A stretch of DNA of 7,087 nucleotides from Bacteroidota bacterium. Its GTDB lineage: Bacteria; Bacteroidota; Bacteroidia; NS11-12g; UBA9320. Under the pieces are notes generated by a model that worked only from the letters and a program-made list of their open reading frames with translations, was not told the DNA's origin and did no database searches. The translations under genes were made by a program, and so were the position numbers. The stretch covers positions 1 through 7,087 of the forward strand of contig CANMPY010000094.1 in NCBI GenBank assembly GCA_947499775.1. Reading direction: 5' to 3'. The stretch's first letter is position 1, and every line of letters starts with the position of its first letter. Positions 1 through 6,074 of this stretch are shown one piece after another.

Positions 1-95
1 ATTAAATCACGCTATAGATTACAGTTCGTTAATAAAAATTTATTTTAATAATTCTGTAAGGTATAAATTCAAGTGATAACTAAACTATTCTGGGT

Positions 96-103
96 TAACT
101 TTG
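96..103 (+). promoter_or_regulatory. Putative Bacteroidetes-type -7 promoter element for the thioesterase-smpB unit
   Basis: TAACTTTG matches the Bacteroidetes sigma-ABfr -7 consensus TAnnTTTG at every fixed position. It lies 14 bases before the ATG at 118, which would give a very short leader of under about 10 nt. No clear TTTG -33 element is seen at the expected spacing of about 20 bp; only a weak GTG occurs at 73-75. The -7 match and its position are what the sequence shows; promoter activity is inferred. Confidence 0.4.
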
Positions 104-117
104 AAAAAAAATAGTGG

Positions 118-522
118 ATGAAAACTCTATTCAACAAAGGAGAGTCTAAAGCCTTTACACGCTTGGTTTCAGAGTCGGATACAGCCTCATTCGATTCGGG
201 CGAAGTGCATCATGTTCTGTCTACATTTGCCTTAGGACGCGATGCCGAATGGGTGTGCAGATTATTTGTGATCGATATGATAGAGGAGCAAGAAGAGGGG
301 ATTGGAACTTCTTTGAATATTAAACACATTAGCCCAGCTTTTGTTGGCGAAACCATTACCTATTTGGCAAAATTTGTTCACCATCAGGGCAATACCGTGA
401 TGTGTAGTTTTTGTGCTAAAGTAGGCACAAGAGTTGTGGCCAATGGGTACACTGAACAAAAAATAGTGAACAAAGAAAAAATTAATCAATTATTTAAGCA
501 TTATAGTGGCGAAGGAATCTAA
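118..522 (+). CDS. FlK-like hotdog-fold acyl-CoA thioesterase
   Basis: This 134-residue protein looks like a single-domain hotdog thioesterase of the fluoroacetyl-CoA thioesterase (FlK)-like family, which hydrolyses acyl-CoA thioesters in the cytoplasm. The core runs from about residue 30 to 115. The catalytic residues known in Streptomyces FlK (Thr42, Glu50, His76) have counterparts here at Thr36, Glu44 and His70, with the same spacings of 8 and 26 residues, inside similar local sequence (VLST...AEWVC, then GIGTSLNIKH). The Gly-Thr before the His segment is also kept, as is the usual Pro-x-x-x-Gly turn after the His (PAFVG, 73-77). The length is normal for the family. The start is the ATG at 118, with no Shine-Dalgarno sequence, as is usual in Bacteroidota. 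The 3' end overlaps smpB by 17 bases in another frame. The true substrate is unknown: fluoroacetyl-CoA is unlikely in this setting, and a general housekeeping thioesterase is as plausible. Confidence 0.8.
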   Translation: MKTLFNKGESKAFTRLVSESDTASFDSGEVHHVLSTFALGRDAEWVCRLFVIDMIEEQEEGIGTSLNIKHISPAFVGETITYLAKFVHHQGNTVMCSFCAKVGTRVVANGYTEQKIVNKEKINQLFKHYSGEGI

Positions 523-964
523 ACTTAAATCAGTTTCTATAAAAAATAAAAAGGCTGGATTTGAATACCATCTTGAATCTAAATTTACAGCTGGACTTAT
601 TCTGCGGGGAACCGAAGTTAAATCTATACGGCTAGGGCATGCCAATATTAGCGATGCCTATTGTATAGTGAATGATGGAAGTGTCGTTATCAAAAATATG
701 CATATTTCTGAATTTATGAATGCCGGACAGGCTCAGCATAACCCATTGAACGACAGAACACTTCTATTAAGTAAACAAGAAATTAAAAAAATTACGGATA
801 AACTTAAAGATAAAGGCTATACCTTAATTCCGGTTGAATTATTTTTTTCGGAAAGTGGATTTGCAAAAATTCAGATTGCACTGGCCAAAGGCAAAAAAAG
901 TTTTGATAAGCGCGAAGCATTGAAAACGAAAGACATAAAACGTGAGATGGAGCGCTTTGAATAA
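506..964 (+). CDS. smpB: SsrA-binding protein SmpB (tmRNA cofactor)
   Basis: SmpB binds tmRNA (SsrA) and brings it to stalled ribosomes for trans-translation, releasing the ribosome and tagging the nascent peptide for degradation. The 152-residue product matches the family along its whole length: an N-terminal NKKAGFEYHLE segment, the highly conserved AGLILRGTEVKSIRLG (about 29-44) and DAY (50-52), NMHISEF, the HNPLNDRTLLLSKQEI segment, and LAKGKKSFDKRE followed by a basic C-terminal tail that enters the decoding centre in known SmpBs. The only sensible start is the GTG at 506, because the first in-frame ATG lies deep inside the conserved core. It therefore begins 17 bases inside the upstream thioesterase gene, which suggests translational coupling and one transcript. 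The ssrA gene itself is not in this window. Confidence 0.96.
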   Translation: MAKESKLKSVSIKNKKAGFEYHLESKFTAGLILRGTEVKSIRLGHANISDAYCIVNDGSVVIKNMHISEFMNAGQAQHNPLNDRTLLLSKQEIKKITDKLKDKGYTLIPVELFFSESGFAKIQIALAKGKKSFDKREALKTKDIKREMERFE

Positions 965-1010
965 AATTTGAAGCGTAGTCGGTGAATTTATTAGCCCTAG
1001 CTTTTGACTT

Positions 1011-1829
1011 TTAAAAGGTGATAATACTTACCTTTTTATTCCAAACCTTATTTCCACTCTTCACCTTTATCATATAAATTCCGGATTCCACATTTAAATT
1101 CACACGGATTATATTTTTCAGCATTTCCGCCTCTTTTATTTTTTTACCTACCAAATCAAAAACTTCGATCAAAGTACCCTCTTCCAGATTTATAACTTCT
1201 ATGGTAAAACTTCCGGCATTTGGATTAGGATAAATTTTGAATTCCGATGAATTATTAGTTTTTGAAACTCCGATTGTAGCTGTTTTGCATGTTTTACTTG
1301 TGCAACCTTGCAAATCGGTTACAGCCAAACAAATTTTACTTTGGTCTTTTGAAGATGCAATATGCGTGTGAGTTGCAATCGTTTTTGTAATGCTGTCGGT
1401 GGTTCCAAATATCCATGTATAAGTTGTTAATCCTTCTTTTTTAGCGTTTAAATCAAAAGTGTTTCCGGTTTGGATATAGGTAAAATCAGAGCTTGGGTTT
1501 TCATAAACCGTTACTGGTATTATGATTGAATCAGCACATCCATTTAATACCAAGGCCAGCAAACTAACATTAAACGTTGTGGAAGTTGAAATTTGGTATT
1601 TGTGTTTTGCATATTTCATATTGCTAATTGCTCCGTCTCCAAACCTCCAGGTATATCCGGTGGCATTTTGCGAAGTATTCTCGAAAATTACACTATCGCC
1701 ATCACAAACATTCTCGGCTTTAAAGGCGGCTTTAGATTTGGGTTGAATAACAATTTGCTTTCTAAGCGTATCGGTGCATCCGTTGCTTGAGACTAAGGTT
1801 AAGGTTGAGGTTAAAGGTTGAGGGAAAGG
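1011..1829 (-). pseudogene. 3' remnant of a PKD-repeat secreted protein with T9SS type A sorting domain
   Basis: The frame is open from 1829 to the TAA at 1013-1011 (272 codons), but the only ATG (1619) lies in the middle of a PKD domain and no GTG or TTG precedes it. Seen in order: the last strand of one PKD-like repeat (about residues 10-28, with a typical SSNGCTD), a full PKD repeat (about 31-110, with GYTWRFGDG at 58-66 and NGCADS), a second PKD repeat (about 111-186, with TYTWIFG and LQGC), and a type A T9SS sorting domain (about 197-272) that starts FKIYPNPNAGSF and contains VFDLVGKK and SGIYMIKV. Such domains lie at the C-terminus of large exported Bacteroidota proteins such as adhesins and gliding or surface proteins. 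There is no signal peptide, so this piece could not be exported as it stands. The 5' part is missing and the frame meets a stop (1832-1830) inside the adjacent tandem repeat. It is either a genuine gene relic or an assembly junction at the repeat. Confidence 0.8.
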
Positions 1830-1910
1830 TTAAAGGATAAAGTGGAAAGGTTAAAGGTTGAGGTTGAGGTTGAGGTTGAGGGAAAGGATAAAGTGGAAAG
1901 AGTAAAGGTT
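1794..1910. repeat. Purine-rich GGTTGA/GGTTAAA tandem repeat
   Basis: About 117 bp made of imperfect 6-7 bp units of the type GGTTGA, GGTTAA, GGTTAAA and GGAAA, with nearly all C on the opposite strand. Four consecutive GGTTGA units occur around 1856-1879. There is also a higher-order repeat: the block at 1816-1849 (GGTTGAGGGAAAGG... ATAAAGTGGAAAG) recurs at 1874-1900, differing by one extra 7-bp TTAAAGG unit in the first copy. The repeat begins exactly where the PKD/T9SS remnant loses its upstream coding sequence. It contains no gene. I see nothing telomeric or CRISPR-like about it; slipped-strand expansion is the simplest origin. Confidence 0.85.
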
Positions 1911-1938
1911 CTTTATTTTCCTATTCAAAGTAACCTTT
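1904..1938. repeat. Short inverted repeat at the edge of the tandem repeat
   Basis: The last repeat unit AAAGGTT (1904-1910) is mirrored by AACCTTT (1932-1938), a perfect 7-bp inverted repeat with a 21-nt spacer. A competing hairpin is TCAAAG (1925-1930), loop TAAC, CTTTGA (1935-1940). Either could fold in the 3' untranslated region of the muramidase transcript, which is read leftward through here. Neither is followed by a T-run on either strand, so a classical intrinsic terminator is not supported. The rest of 1941-2027 holds no gene or motif that I recognise. Confidence 0.35.
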
Positions 1939-2027
1939 GATGAGCCACACATAAAAATAAAGTATTACGCCATTCTTCTGTGCTAGTCGCGCTGTATTAC
2001 AAAAATTTACTGATGTAAAATCAAAAA

Positions 2028-2714
2028 TTAATGAGTCGAGTCCAAAGTAGGCGCTTCGTTGTTCAACATTGTTTTAAACTCTTTCATTAATTTAATTCCT
2101 TTGGGTACATAATGAAGGTTATGAGTTCGAGGACGACCGAATTTTGGATACGGTTTTCCGGTATTATGTAAATGAAAAGCATCCTTATAGCGTTTTTTAC
2201 TTAGATATTTGCCATAGGCCTTATCAATCCATTGTGTACCATAATAGATGGCTTTAGAGCCTCTTAATTCTTTGAGTTTAATATCGAGGTAAAAACATTG
2301 ATAACCCATCAGTTGAAATGGCCCCCACGATGACGCCAAATTTTTGAGTGCATCGTCGCTGCTTCCTTCAATATCGTGCGTGGTAATACTTTCAAAATTT
2401 GGAATTACTCCAGATCTTACATCCTGTAACTTAAGAAATACATGTGATTCAAAACGACTTGGTATTTCTTTAACTCCACTGCATTCTAGTGCTATCAGGG
2501 CTAATAAATATTCGGGAGCAATCTCAGTTTCGCTACTAACCTTTAGTACTTCATCCTTGTAATTAATCCACGTGCGTTCTACCGCTGTTAAATTGGTTTG
2601 ACTGCTATTATATAGGAATTTATTATATAGTTTTTGGGCCAATATAATGGCCAACACCAATACGAAAAACGCTATAACCCATGGCCAGCGTTTATGTTTT
2701 TTGCGTCGTATCAA
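2028..2714 (-). CDS. Membrane-anchored muramidase-like protein (lysozyme fold)
   Basis: The 228-residue product has a basic N-terminus (RRKKHKR), one membrane helix (about 11-28) and an extracytoplasmic domain, the layout of an N-in, signal-anchored envelope enzyme. The domain resembles the N-acetylmuramidase family once called DUF3380 (PF11860-like): LLALIALECSG with a candidate catalytic Glu77, FESHVF (88-93), LASSWGPFQLMGYQC (126-140) and a late HNTG (183-186) where relatives carry a YNG-type motif. It would cleave the glycan strand of peptidoglycan. Family assignment is from recalled motifs, so a lytic transglycosylase cannot be excluded. The frame opens directly after the fadD stop; the first codon is TTG at 2714-2712, and no ATG occurs before Met136. 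The TTG start is chosen because it supplies the positive residues before the helix. It is co-directional with fadD and surely on the same transcript. Confidence 0.72.
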   Translation of the reverse strand: MIRRKKHKRWPWVIAFFVLVLAIILAQKLYNKFLYNSSQTNLTAVERTWINYKDEVLKVSSETEIAPEYLLALIALECSGVKEIPSRFESHVFLKLQDVRSGVIPNFESITTHDIEGSSDDALKNLASSWGPFQLMGYQCFYLDIKLKELRGSKAIYYGTQWIDKAYGKYLSKKRYKDAFHLHNTGKPYPKFGRPRTHNLHYVPKGIKLMKEFKTMLNNEAPTLDSTH

Positions 2715-4367
2715 TTAGTCTAAAAGGCGTCTAAGAATTTTACCTACGTTTGATTTAGGAAGCTCGTCTCTAAAATGTATATGCTTTGGAATTTTATAGG
2801 CAACCAACTTGTCTTTACAAAATTCTCTTAAAATTTCGACGGTTATATCTGGGTCCTTTTTTACAACATAGGCACTGATGGCTTCATTGGTTTTGGCATC
2901 AGCAACGCCCTTTACTCCAACTTCGAATACACCGGGGTGCTCGCCCAAAACTTTCTCTACTTCATTTGGAAAAACATTAAATCCCGAAACAATAATCATT
3001 TCTTTTTTTCGATCAATGATTTTAGTAAATCCGGTTTCATCCATTATTCCAATATCGCCTGTTAAAAAAAAGTCGCCGTTAAATACTTTTGCTGTTTCAT
3101 CAGGCCTTTGCCAATATCCTGGCATTACTTGAGGTCCTTTAATACCAATTTCACCACGCTCGCCAAGAGCAACTTCATTTCCATCATCATCAAATAATTT
3201 GAATATGGTTGATGGCAATGGGAGCCCAATAGTACCGATTCTGTGGTTGCCGTCAATTGGGTTTACACTAGCTCCGGGCGATGTTTCTGATAAGCCATAT
3301 GCTTCTAAAATTGGATTTCCAGTAACGGCTTCCCAACGGTTAGCAACAGTGTCTTGAAGCGCCATTCCGCCCGCTAACGATAATTTTAATCCGCTAAAAT
3401 CTATTGTTTTAAAATCAGATTGATTGAGCAATCCATTAAATAATGTATTAACACCAGAGAAAAATGAAAACTTTTCTTTTTTCAATTCTTTAATGAAGCC
3501 TTTCATATCTCTTGGATTAGTAATTAATTTATTTTTAGCTCCTAAATGAATGCTTAATATACAATTAGCCGTTAACGAAAAAATGTGATACATAGGCAAA
3601 GCCGTTATAAATATTTCTTTGCCGTTATCGAACAATGTTCCTACCCATGCATCAACCTGAGCCATATTGGCGCATATATTACCATGGGTTAGTGTTACAC
3701 CCTTAGGAACCCCAGTTGTGCCACCTGTATATTGCAAAAATGCAACATCTTTTAAATTAGGAGTAATGTTGCTCGGTTTATGATTTGTGTGTATTGTAGA
3801 ATTAAATGGAATGGATTGTGTAAAGGAGTAGGGGGGGACCATTTTCTTTACTTTTCGAATAACAAAATTGGTAATAGCCCCTTTAATTGTTCCTAGCATA
3901 TCGCCTATAGTGGCAATTATTACATGCTTGATGGGAGTTTGATCTAAAATTCTTTGCAAATTTCCTGCAAAATTTTCGAGTATAATTACTGCTTTAACAT
4001 CCAAATCCGTAAACTGATGTTTCATTTCTCCTTCGGTATAAAGCGGATTGACATTTACCACAATGAGCCCTGCTTTTAATATACCAAAAACAGCTACTGG
4101 AAACTGAAGAATGTTAGGGAGCTGAATGGCAACTCTATCGCCTGGTTTTAGTTCGGTTTTATTCTGCAACCACCATGCAAAAGAATCGGAATAAGCACCT
4201 AATTCTTTATACGTAATGCATTTTCCCATGTTCTCAACAGCAGGCAAATCGCTATATGCCTCAACTGCTTTATCTAAAATATCAACAATAGATGAATATT
4301 TCGCTTCATCAATTGTGTGTGGGACAAAGCTCGGGTAGCTTTTTAGCCATGGGTATTCATCTTTCAT
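2715..4367 (-). CDS. fadD: Long-chain fatty-acid-CoA ligase (acyl-CoA synthetase)
   Basis: This 550-residue AMP-forming ligase activates long-chain fatty acids to acyl-CoA through an acyl-adenylate, feeding beta-oxidation or lipid synthesis at the inner face of the membrane. All ANL-superfamily motifs are intact: P-loop YTGGTTGVPKG (213-223), the adenine-binding EAYGLSET (355-362), TGD (436-438), the fatty-acyl-CoA synthetase signature region (about 430-457, ending DRKKEMI), hinge Asp452-Arg453 and the catalytic Lys543 in PKSNVGKILRR. Length and N-terminus (YPSFVPHTID...) match E. coli FadD (about 561 residues) closely, as do VNVNPLYT, LITNPRD and GVNTLFN. It therefore belongs to the proteobacterial-type FadD clade, not the longer FadD15-like type also found in Bacteroidota. 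The start is the ATG at 4367, with a promoter-like element upstream. The stop codon TAA abuts the TTG of the muramidase gene. A G7 run (3831-3837 on the + strand) encodes Pro-Pro and leaves the frame intact. Confidence 0.95.
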   Translation of the reverse strand: MKDEYPWLKSYPSFVPHTIDEAKYSSIVDILDKAVEAYSDLPAVENMGKCITYKELGAYSDSFAWWLQNKTELKPGDRVAIQLPNILQFPVAVFGILKAGLIVVNVNPLYTEGEMKHQFTDLDVKAVIILENFAGNLQRILDQTPIKHVIIATIGDMLGTIKGAITNFVIRKVKKMVPPYSFTQSIPFNSTIHTNHKPSNITPNLKDVAFLQYTGGTTGVPKGVTLTHGNICANMAQVDAWVGTLFDNGKEIFITALPMYHIFSLTANCILSIHLGAKNKLITNPRDMKGFIKELKKEKFSFFSGVNTLFNGLLNQSDFKTIDFSGLKLSLAGGMALQDTVANRWEAVTGNPILEAYGLSETSPGASVNPIDGNHRIGTIGLPLPSTIFKLFDDDGNEVALGERGEIGIKGPQVMPGYWQRPDETAKVFNGDFFLTGDIGIMDETGFTKIIDRKKEMIIVSGFNVFPNEVEKVLGEHPGVFEVGVKGVADAKTNEAISAYVVKKDPDITVEILREFCKDKLVAYKIPKHIHFRDELPKSNVGKILRRLLD

Positions 4368-4429
4368 ATGTATTTTTTAATTAAAAATAAATTAGACTTT
4401 CCAAACCAAATCTTTTTTTAGCACAATCA

Positions 4430-4437
4430 CAAATTTA
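4430..4437 (-). promoter_or_regulatory. Putative -7 promoter element for the fadD operon
   Basis: On the minus strand this reads TAAATTTG, a perfect match to the Bacteroidetes -7 consensus TAnnTTTG. It lies 62 bases upstream of the fadD ATG, giving a leader of roughly 55 nt. No good TTTG -33 box is seen; a GTTT sits 15 bp upstream, which is closer than usual. It is a plausible promoter, inferred from one box only. Confidence 0.35.
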
Positions 4438-4451
4438 TTGTTCAATACATG

Positions 4452-4459
4452 TAAACTTG
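4452..4459 (+). promoter_or_regulatory. Weak candidate -7 element for the orphan lipoprotein gene
   Basis: TAAACTTG differs from TAnnTTTG at one position and ends six bases before the ATG at 4466, so the transcript would be almost leaderless. The nearest TTG (4438-4440) is too close to serve as a normal -33 box. The divergent arrangement with fadD demands some + strand promoter in this 98-bp gap, but this exact assignment is tentative. Confidence 0.2.
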
Positions 4460-4465
4460 TAGGAT

Positions 4466-5032
4466 ATGAATTTTAAACTATTGCTAGTTTTGGTGGTTGC
4501 AACTAATTGTTTGTTACAATGCTCCAATAAGCAAAAATCGGATACATCAAATATTTCGGAACCCATTACAGAAACTGAAACCAAAACCTATTTAAGTGAT
4601 TCGAGTATAACAAATAAAAGTAATGTCGTAAATCAGAATGATCGTATTATGAATGAGGTTGTTGTATTGTCAAATGATTTTTATGCCGATTTAAAAAATC
4701 AAGATTACAACGGCGCTAATGAAAATTTACACCCCGAAGCTATAAAAATTACCCCCCCAATTGAATGGACTAAGATTTATAAAAATGCAGAGGTTAAAAA
4801 AGGAAAATTAGGCTACGTAACCATGTACGATCACGCAGTAAAAACTAAATTAAATTCGGTAAATGGAATGGGTGATTATGCCGAATTGATATTTGATGCT
4901 CAATACAAAGATGGAAATATGCGCGAAAAACTAACATACTTTCGCAAAGATTCATCCGAACCATTTAAAATGTTGGCCTATGAATACAATGAAATAGTAG
5001 ATAAAATTTTTATCAGCGATATCTTTAGATAA
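4466..5032 (+). CDS. Putative lipoprotein of unknown function (NTF2/DUF4019-like?)
   Basis: This is a 188-residue protein. The N-terminus has a hydrophobic signal segment (about 4-17) and a lipobox-like LLQC with the candidate lipidated Cys19. Gln at position -1 is unusual, and Cys15 (ATNC) is a second possibility. A low-complexity Ser/Thr/Glu/Asn linker follows (about 20-65). The mature domain (about 66-185) has NDFYADLKNQDYNGA and then IEWTKIYKNAEVKKGKLGYV, followed by strand-rich sequence ending in LTYFRKDSSEPFKMLAYEYN. That order, a helix with a small load-like motif and then a curved sheet, is reminiscent of DUF4019 or NTF2-like periplasmic proteins, but I do not recognise the family with certainty and assign no function. 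It is monocistronic, divergent from fadD and convergent with the HmuY-like gene. A C7 run (4752-4758) lies in the coding region with the frame intact. Confidence 0.7.
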   Translation: MNFKLLLVLVVATNCLLQCSNKQKSDTSNISEPITETETKTYLSDSSITNKSNVVNQNDRIMNEVVVLSNDFYADLKNQDYNGANENLHPEAIKITPPIEWTKIYKNAEVKKGKLGYVTMYDHAVKTKLNSVNGMGDYAELIFDAQYKDGNMREKLTYFRKDSSEPFKMLAYEYNEIVDKIFISDIFR

Positions 5033-5049
5033 TTTGAGTATTTGAAAAC

Positions 5050-5067
5050 GGAACTAAAAATAGTTTC
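5050..5067. terminator. Weak hairpin between convergent genes, possible terminator
   Basis: GGAACTA (5050-5056), loop AAAA, TAGTTTC (5061-5067) forms a 7-bp stem with one G-T wobble. It lies in the 64-bp gap between two convergent genes, where a bidirectional terminator would be expected. The stem is AT-rich and no strong T-run follows on either strand, so this is only a candidate. Confidence 0.25.
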
Positions 5068-5096
5068 ATTATCAATCCATCGGAAATTGGTTTGAT

Positions 5097-6074
5097 TTAC
5101 AGTTTTTGAAACTCAAATTTTGGATACCCTTTTACCCCTAATTCATTATAAAAGTCAAGAAAATGGATTTTATAATAAAAGCCATTATTTATACTTAGGA
5201 GGTAATTGAATTTACTAATTACTATGTAGGAGTTGGTATTAAAGTCATACGATTTCCATTCATGTCCGATTCCATCCCGTTGATTAAGAAACGTATAATT
5301 TGGTAGTTTTGAATTGGTTATTTCGAGGTAAGGGGTTATAAAATCGTGTGCAACTTTTATACGATCATGATTTATTAAAACACCCATAACCTGATAATTT
5401 TGCGAAATCTTAAAATCGCTAGAATACACTAATTTTACATATTGGGTAAACCAAAGGTCCCACGTATCTTTATTGGGTTCAATGTCGGCCGCTTTATTTT
5501 TTAAGATGGAATAATAATTAAAGTTTAGATTTTTATCTTTTGCAATGATAAAACTTTGGGTAGTAGTTTCATTTAATTTACACCACACTAGCTTTAAACT
5601 CTTATCAGTTTGAAGCTCTGGCATGCATTTTATAAATCCAAGTGGCAAGCCTATTTCATCTGTGCCTAAGTTTACTATAAATATTTCAGAAGGGTTTAGC
5701 CACCATTTTCCAAAAGCTAAACTGTCTAAATTAAGATTTGGTTGTCCCCATAAAAATTTCATTCCAACAGTATCCGTAACCTCCGTAAAGTTAGTTTTTC
5801 CGGTTGCTGCAGCATACACACCTCTACCGTTATTCAACACTATTATATGCTGATCGGTTTTGCAATCAAAGGCTATATCCCAATCCGATTTTGATACTGT
5901 TTTAATTATTTTGTTAGAATCTAAATTAAAAAAAACATGCGTTTGGTATGTATTTCCCATACCCACCGTATTGGTTATAATGCTTCCACGATCAAAAGGT
6001 AATATTGGGGTTTCTGGTCGTTGGCACCCCAGCAAAACCATATTCAATAAAAGTATATATCCGAGTTGTTTCAT
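5097..6074 (-). CDS. HmuY-like outer-membrane lipoprotein (heme or related ligand capture)
   Basis: This 325-residue protein has a signal peptide ending in a clean lipobox, LLGC, with lipidated Cys17. The body resembles the HmuY family: SDWDIAFDC (63-71) followed by IIVLNNGRGVYAAA (77-90), then a second half with DTWDLWFTQY (203-212), YQVMGVLIN (227-235), IGHEWKSYD (269-277) and a strongly conserved C-terminus, GFYYKIHFLDFYNELG (298-313) and YPKFEFQ (317-323). HmuY of Porphyromonas gingivalis binds heme at the surface and hands it to the TonB-dependent receptor HmuR. This protein is longer than HmuY (about 216 residues), as are many relatives in environmental Bacteroidota. The heme-ligating residues cannot be placed without a structural alignment, so heme is inferred. 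The ATG (6074-6072) overlaps the receptor stop codon TAA (6076-6074) by one base, which points to translational coupling. Confidence 0.82.
   Translation of the reverse strand: MKQLGYILLLNMVLLGCQRPETPILPFDRGSIITNTVGMGNTYQTHVFFNLDSNKIIKTVSKSDWDIAFDCKTDQHIIVLNNGRGVYAAATGKTNFTEVTDTVGMKFLWGQPNLNLDSLAFGKWWLNPSEIFIVNLGTDEIGLPLGFIKCMPELQTDKSLKLVWCKLNETTTQSFIIAKDKNLNFNYYSILKNKAADIEPNKDTWDLWFTQYVKLVYSSDFKISQNYQVMGVLINHDRIKVAHDFITPYLEITNSKLPNYTFLNQRDGIGHEWKSYDFNTNSYIVISKFNYLLSINNGFYYKIHFLDFYNELGVKGYPKFEFQKL

Noticed and set aside
965..1010. Intrinsic terminator after smpB
   Set aside because: I could not find a convincing GC-rich stem with a T-run in the 46-bp gap.
1011..1619. A complete 202-residue protein starting at the ATG at 1619
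   Set aside because: The ATG is inside a PKD repeat, and clear PKD coding sequence continues upstream in the same frame; there is no signal peptide at this ATG, which a T9SS substrate needs.
1522..1790. Open frames on the + strand opposite the PKD/T9SS remnant
   Set aside because: They are antisense shadows of the clearly coding minus strand and resemble no protein family.
1794..1910. CRISPR array or telomere-like array
   Set aside because: Units are only 6-7 bp, contiguous and degenerate, with no spacers; they fit a simple tandem repeat.
1962..2000. Direct repeat GTATTAC (1962-1968 and 1994-2000) as a possible insertion or attachment site
   Set aside because: A pair of 7-mers 25 bp apart in AT-rich DNA is expected by chance, and no mobile-element gene lies nearby.
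2344..3132. + strand open frames antisense to the muramidase gene and fadD
   Set aside because: The minus strand carries family motifs throughout; the + strand translations are Ser/Thr-rich shadow products.
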